From NCBI GenBank assembly GCA_902781315.1, contig CACZIT010000004.1:1-64000 (forward strand): a stretch of 64,000 bases of DNA. The letters are read 5' to 3'. Origin of the DNA: an uncultured Prevotellaceae bacterium (lineage in GTDB: Bacteria > Bacteroidota > Bacteroidia > Bacteroidales > Bacteroidaceae). Positions within the stretch are counted from its first letter, which is position 1; every line of letters begins with the position of its first letter. Positions 61,429 through 64,000 of this stretch are shown here, one piece after another. Both the position numbers and the translations under genes were made by a program. The notes beneath the pieces were generated by a model. That model was not told the origin of the DNA, made no database searches, and saw only the letters and a program-made list of their open reading frames with translations.

Positions 61429-62790
61429 ATGAAAAGAATTCTCTTGATATTGTGCCTGCTCATAGTTGCTGCAACTGCTGTTCAGGCAAAAAAAAAGAAA
61501 TTAATTGCTCCTACGTGGCCCGATGGTTCGCAGATGGAAGCATGGTTCATGGATACCACGCGTGTCAACGTTGAAACGTTGGGCCGTCAGTATTTGGTGA
61601 CTGATTACGGAGTTGTGGCCGACGACTCGTTGCTTGTTCAGACCCAACAACTTCAACACGTCATCGATCTGGCTGCCCAAGAGGGTGGAGGCGTGGTGGT
61701 GCTACCTGAGGGTGTGTTCCTGAGCGGCGCACTCCACTTCCGTCAGGGCACTAATCTGTGGCTGCGTGAAGGCGCACGCCTGAAAGGCAGTGATCGCATT
61801 ATCGACTTTCCTGTCTGCCTGACACGTATTGAAGGAGAAACCTGCCAATATTTCCCAGCTCTGGTGAATGCTGATGGTCTCGATGGCTTTACAATTCTTG
61901 GACCAGGTACAATTGATGGCAATGGCCGTGCCTATTGGCAGGAGTTCTGGATTAGACGCCAGTGGAACCCTCAATGTACGAACAAGGATGCTCAGCGCCC
62001 ACGACTTGTTTACATCTCAAACTCAAAAAACGTCACTGTTGAGGGTGTTCGGACTATCAACTCACCGTTCTGGACTAACCACCTTTATCGATGTGAGCGC
62101 GTGCGCTACAGAGATTGCTTCATTTATGCTCCTACAGGTGGTGTGTTCGACTTTTCGGGCCGTGAGCATGGAGCACCTAGTTCTGATGCTATCGACTTAG
62201 ATGCCTGCAAAGATGTAGTGGTGAGAGGTTGTTACATGCACGTGTGCGATGATGCTGTAGTGCTGAAAGGAGGAAAAGGCACGTGGGCCGACCAGCAACC
62301 TGAGAATGGCCCCTGCGAGCGAGTGCTCATCGAGAGTTGCCGCTATGGGCGTGTTCATGGTTGCCTGACGTTGGGTAGTGAGTCGCTGCACGACTGCAAC
62401 ATTATCCTAAGGCATTGCCATGCAGACGATGCCAACCGCGTGCTCTGGCTCAAGATGCGTCCTGACACTCCGCAGCATTATGAATACGTCAGTGTGGAGA
62501 ATATGACAGGTCGTACGGGTAGTTTCCTTGTTGTGCGTCCTTGGACTCAGTTTTACAAGCCTGGTGACCGTAAGGACATGCCCCTGTCGGAGTGCAATAA
62601 CATCATGATGATGAACATCCGCATGGATTGCCGTAACTTCTTCGACGTGGGTACCAGTGAGAAGTATCGCATTCATGATTTTACCTTTGAGAATATAGAT
62701 GTCAGCGATGAGCGTCGTGCCTTTGATGCGATGCTTATTGAAAACACAATTGTGAAGAATGTGAAAATCAACGGCGAGTTCTATCAATAA
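61429..62790 (+). CDS. Polygalacturonase-like glycoside hydrolase (GH28)
   Basis: Hydrolyses galacturonan or rhamnogalacturonan in pectin. The 453-residue protein has a signal peptide (MKRILLILCLLIVAATAVQA); the ATG at 61429 places it at the N-terminus, whereas a TTG ten codons earlier would not. Beta-helix motifs: NSPFWTNHLYRCERV near 210, SSDAIDLDACKDV near 249, CDDAVVLKGGKG near 270 (the DD pair), RVHGCLTLGSES near 305 (the His loop) and VLWLKMRPD near 335. These match the four GH28 catalytic regions with some variation, fitting an exo- or rhamnogalacturonan-type enzyme. It is followed after 51 nt by the CE12-type gene. Confidence 0.88.
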   Translation: MKRILLILCLLIVAATAVQAKKKKLIAPTWPDGSQMEAWFMDTTRVNVETLGRQYLVTDYGVVADDSLLVQTQQLQHVIDLAAQEGGGVVVLPEGVFLSGALHFRQGTNLWLREGARLKGSDRIIDFPVCLTRIEGETCQYFPALVNADGLDGFTILGPGTIDGNGRAYWQEFWIRRQWNPQCTNKDAQRPRLVYISNSKNVTVEGVRTINSPFWTNHLYRCERVRYRDCFIYAPTGGVFDFSGREHGAPSSDAIDLDACKDVVVRGCYMHVCDDAVVLKGGKGTWADQQPENGPCERVLIESCRYGRVHGCLTLGSESLHDCNIILRHCHADDANRVLWLKMRPDTPQHYEYVSVENMTGRTGSFLVVRPWTQFYKPGDRKDMPLSECNNIMMMNIRMDCRNFFDVGTSEKYRIHDFTFENIDVSDERRAFDAMLIENTIVKNVKINGEFYQ

Positions 62791-62841
62791 CTGGAATCAA
62801 AACAATACTGCAATCTGTTTCAACATCTTAAAAAAATACTG

Positions 62842-64000
62842 ATGACTAAAAATATTCTGCTGACGAGCATGTTGCTCTTTGCTACATTGGCCAGTAATGC
62901 CCAGTCGTTCGACATAGATTTAAGTCACCAACCGCAAGGTGAGCCCTTCCGCTACAGCGTGAGTGTGCCTGATGGCAACTATCGTGTCAGCGTGACCATA
63001 GGCAGCAAACGTCAGGCTGCTGAGACTTGTGTCAGGGCTGAGTCACGTCGTCTCTTCTTTGAGCCCCAACAGACAAAAAAAGGAGAGACAAAAACGCTCA
63101 CGTTTGTAGTGAACAAGCGTTCACCCTATATATACACGGAAGGCTCCATTGCCAAGCGGCAATCGCCAAAAGATTCTATTCGAATTAAGGAGCGTGAGCG
63201 CTACTATGTGAATTGGGATGACTCTCTGACTCTGGAGTTTTGCGGCCGTCACCCAGCCGTGAGTCGGTTGCAAATAGAACGCGATTCTACAGCCACGACC
63301 CTCTATCTCTGCGGCAATTCTACCGTTGTTGACCAGGAGTTTGAACCTTGGGCTTCATGGGGACAGATGATTACACGATGGTTCGACGCGGAGGTCAGCG
63401 TAGCTAATTATGCCGAAAGTGGACTTACTGCTACCACTTTTCTTGCCCAGAAACGTTTTGACAAGGTACTTTCCATGTTACGCAAAGGCGATTATGTAAT
63501 CTGCGAGTTTGGTCACAATGATCAGAAAGAACGATTCGAAGGCGCTGGTGCTTACTACAATTTTGCTTACTCCTTAAAGCGCCTTATCGACGGCGCACGC
63601 AAAAAGGGTGCCACTGTAGTGTTTTGTACACCTACCCAGCGCCGTTCGTTCGACGAGCAGAAGCGTTTCATAAAAGAGACACACGGCGATTATCCGCAGG
63701 CCATGCGCGAGGTGGCGCGAAGAGAGGGTGTGCCCGTGATAGAACTGCACGAGATGACACGCACTTTCTTCGAAACACTGGGCTTCAACGGATCGCGTGA
63801 GGCATTGGTGCATTATCCTGCTAATACCTTTCCTGGGCAGGTTAAGGAATTGGCCGACAATACCCACTTTAACCCTTACGGAGCCTACGAGGTTGCGAAA
63901 ATGGTTGTTCAGGGTATGAAGACTCTCCACTTATCGCTGGCTGATCACGTGAGAGCCGATTTTAATGGCTTTGACCCCGCCGAGCCTGATGGCCCCTCGT
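62842..64000 (+). CDS. Rhamnogalacturonan acetylesterase-like SGNH hydrolase (CE12), 3' end outside window
   Basis: An open frame of 386 codons runs to the window edge without a stop. It starts with a signal peptide (MTKNILLTSMLLFATLASNAQS). A beta-rich N-terminal domain of about 130 residues precedes the SGNH domain, with block I LCGNSTVVDQEFEPWASWGQM (Asn where many members have Asp before the nucleophile Ser), FGHND near 221, and the Asp/His motif DNTHFNPYGA near 343. Such enzymes remove acetyl groups from pectin, complementing the GH28 upstream. More than 50 residues follow the last motif, so another domain or a sorting signal may lie beyond the edge. Confidence 0.85.
   Translation, partial: MTKNILLTSMLLFATLASNAQSFDIDLSHQPQGEPFRYSVSVPDGNYRVSVTIGSKRQAAETCVRAESRRLFFEPQQTKKGETKTLTFVVNKRSPYIYTEGSIAKRQSPKDSIRIKERERYYVNWDDSLTLEFCGRHPAVSRLQIERDSTATTLYLCGNSTVVDQEFEPWASWGQMITRWFDAEVSVANYAESGLTATTFLAQKRFDKVLSMLRKGDYVICEFGHNDQKERFEGAGAYYNFAYSLKRLIDGARKKGATVVFCTPTQRRSFDEQKRFIKETHGDYPQAMREVARREGVPVIELHEMTRTFFETLGFNGSREALVHYPANTFPGQVKELADNTHFNPYGAYEVAKMVVQGMKTLHLSLADHVRADFNGFDPAEPDGPS

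Overview
The window reads as a piece of a Bacteroidota chromosome, most likely a Prevotella-type member of the Prevotellaceae. Three things point there. Promoters repeatedly match the Bacteroidota primary-sigma consensus (TTTG, about 19-20 bp, TAnnTTTG). Shine-Dalgarno sequences are mostly absent. Several genes are typical of the phylum: a RpoD that lacks region 1.1, a Rho with a large acidic insertion, an S16 with an Ala/Lys tail, DUF4293, DUF4924 and HU-CCDC81/SPOR proteins, and a GT3 glycogen synthase paired with a DUF3417-type phosphorylase. I see no insertion sequence, prophage or CRISPR array; almost all of the window is core chromosome.

Layout. 1-488: GC-rich hairpin/tandem-repeat intergenic DNA and the galE promoter. 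489-7531: galE, rpsP, a fucose-isomerase-like gene, uvrB (minus), bamD-rpoZ-DUF4293. 7567-12055: a secreted transglutaminase-like protein, a zinc metallopeptidase and a small secreted protein, all minus. 12131-17812: glycogen synthase plus glucan phosphorylase, convergent with pgk. 17889-20176: the minus operon DMP19-smpB-HAD-YiiX. 20279-25407: tRNA-Lys, then on the minus strand rpoD followed by an unknown secreted basic protein, an HprK-like kinase, an S26 peptidase and a PqqD protein, then htrA. 25561-25714: the first array of 22-bp palindromic repeats. 25756-31242: htpG, dnaB-TPR, deoD, tRNA-Cys. 31275-34289: pyrB-pyrI-glyA-Cys-rich membrane protein. 34334-40994: mrcA, rho, rpsA. 41171-41346: the second 22-bp array. 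41411-43026: FHA and HU/SPOR proteins. 43144-49820: rfbC-ugd-lipoprotein, and LysE-DUF4924-rfbD-prfC on the minus strand. 49860-54077: ROK kinase-LTA synthase-like-PAP2-trmO. 54081-64000: pectate lyase, tRNA-Phe, the operon sppA-lpxK-PNP-thiL, an SDR, a GH28 polygalacturonase and a CE12-type esterase cut by the window edge.

How the genes fit together. Transcription and translation machinery is dense (rpsP, rpsA, rpoZ, rpoD, rho, smpB, prfC, three tRNAs, trmO), as is envelope biogenesis (bamD, mrcA, lpxK, sppA, htrA, SPOR protein, rhamnose and UDP-glucuronate synthesis). Carbohydrate metabolism covers glycogen storage and pectin breakdown (PL1, GH28, CE12).

Most unusual items. (1) Two separate 22-bp-period arrays with TACCA-N5-TGGTA dyads that share a right-hand boundary and lie upstream of the htrA and rpsA promoters. 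(2) The PqqD/S26 peptidase/HprK-like cassette apparently co-transcribed with the primary sigma factor. (3) A 116-nt out-of-frame overlap of lpxK with a purine nucleoside phosphorylase. (4) A probable leaderless GTG start on the HU-CCDC81/SPOR gene. (5) Interlocking divergent promoters between LysE and the ROK kinase.
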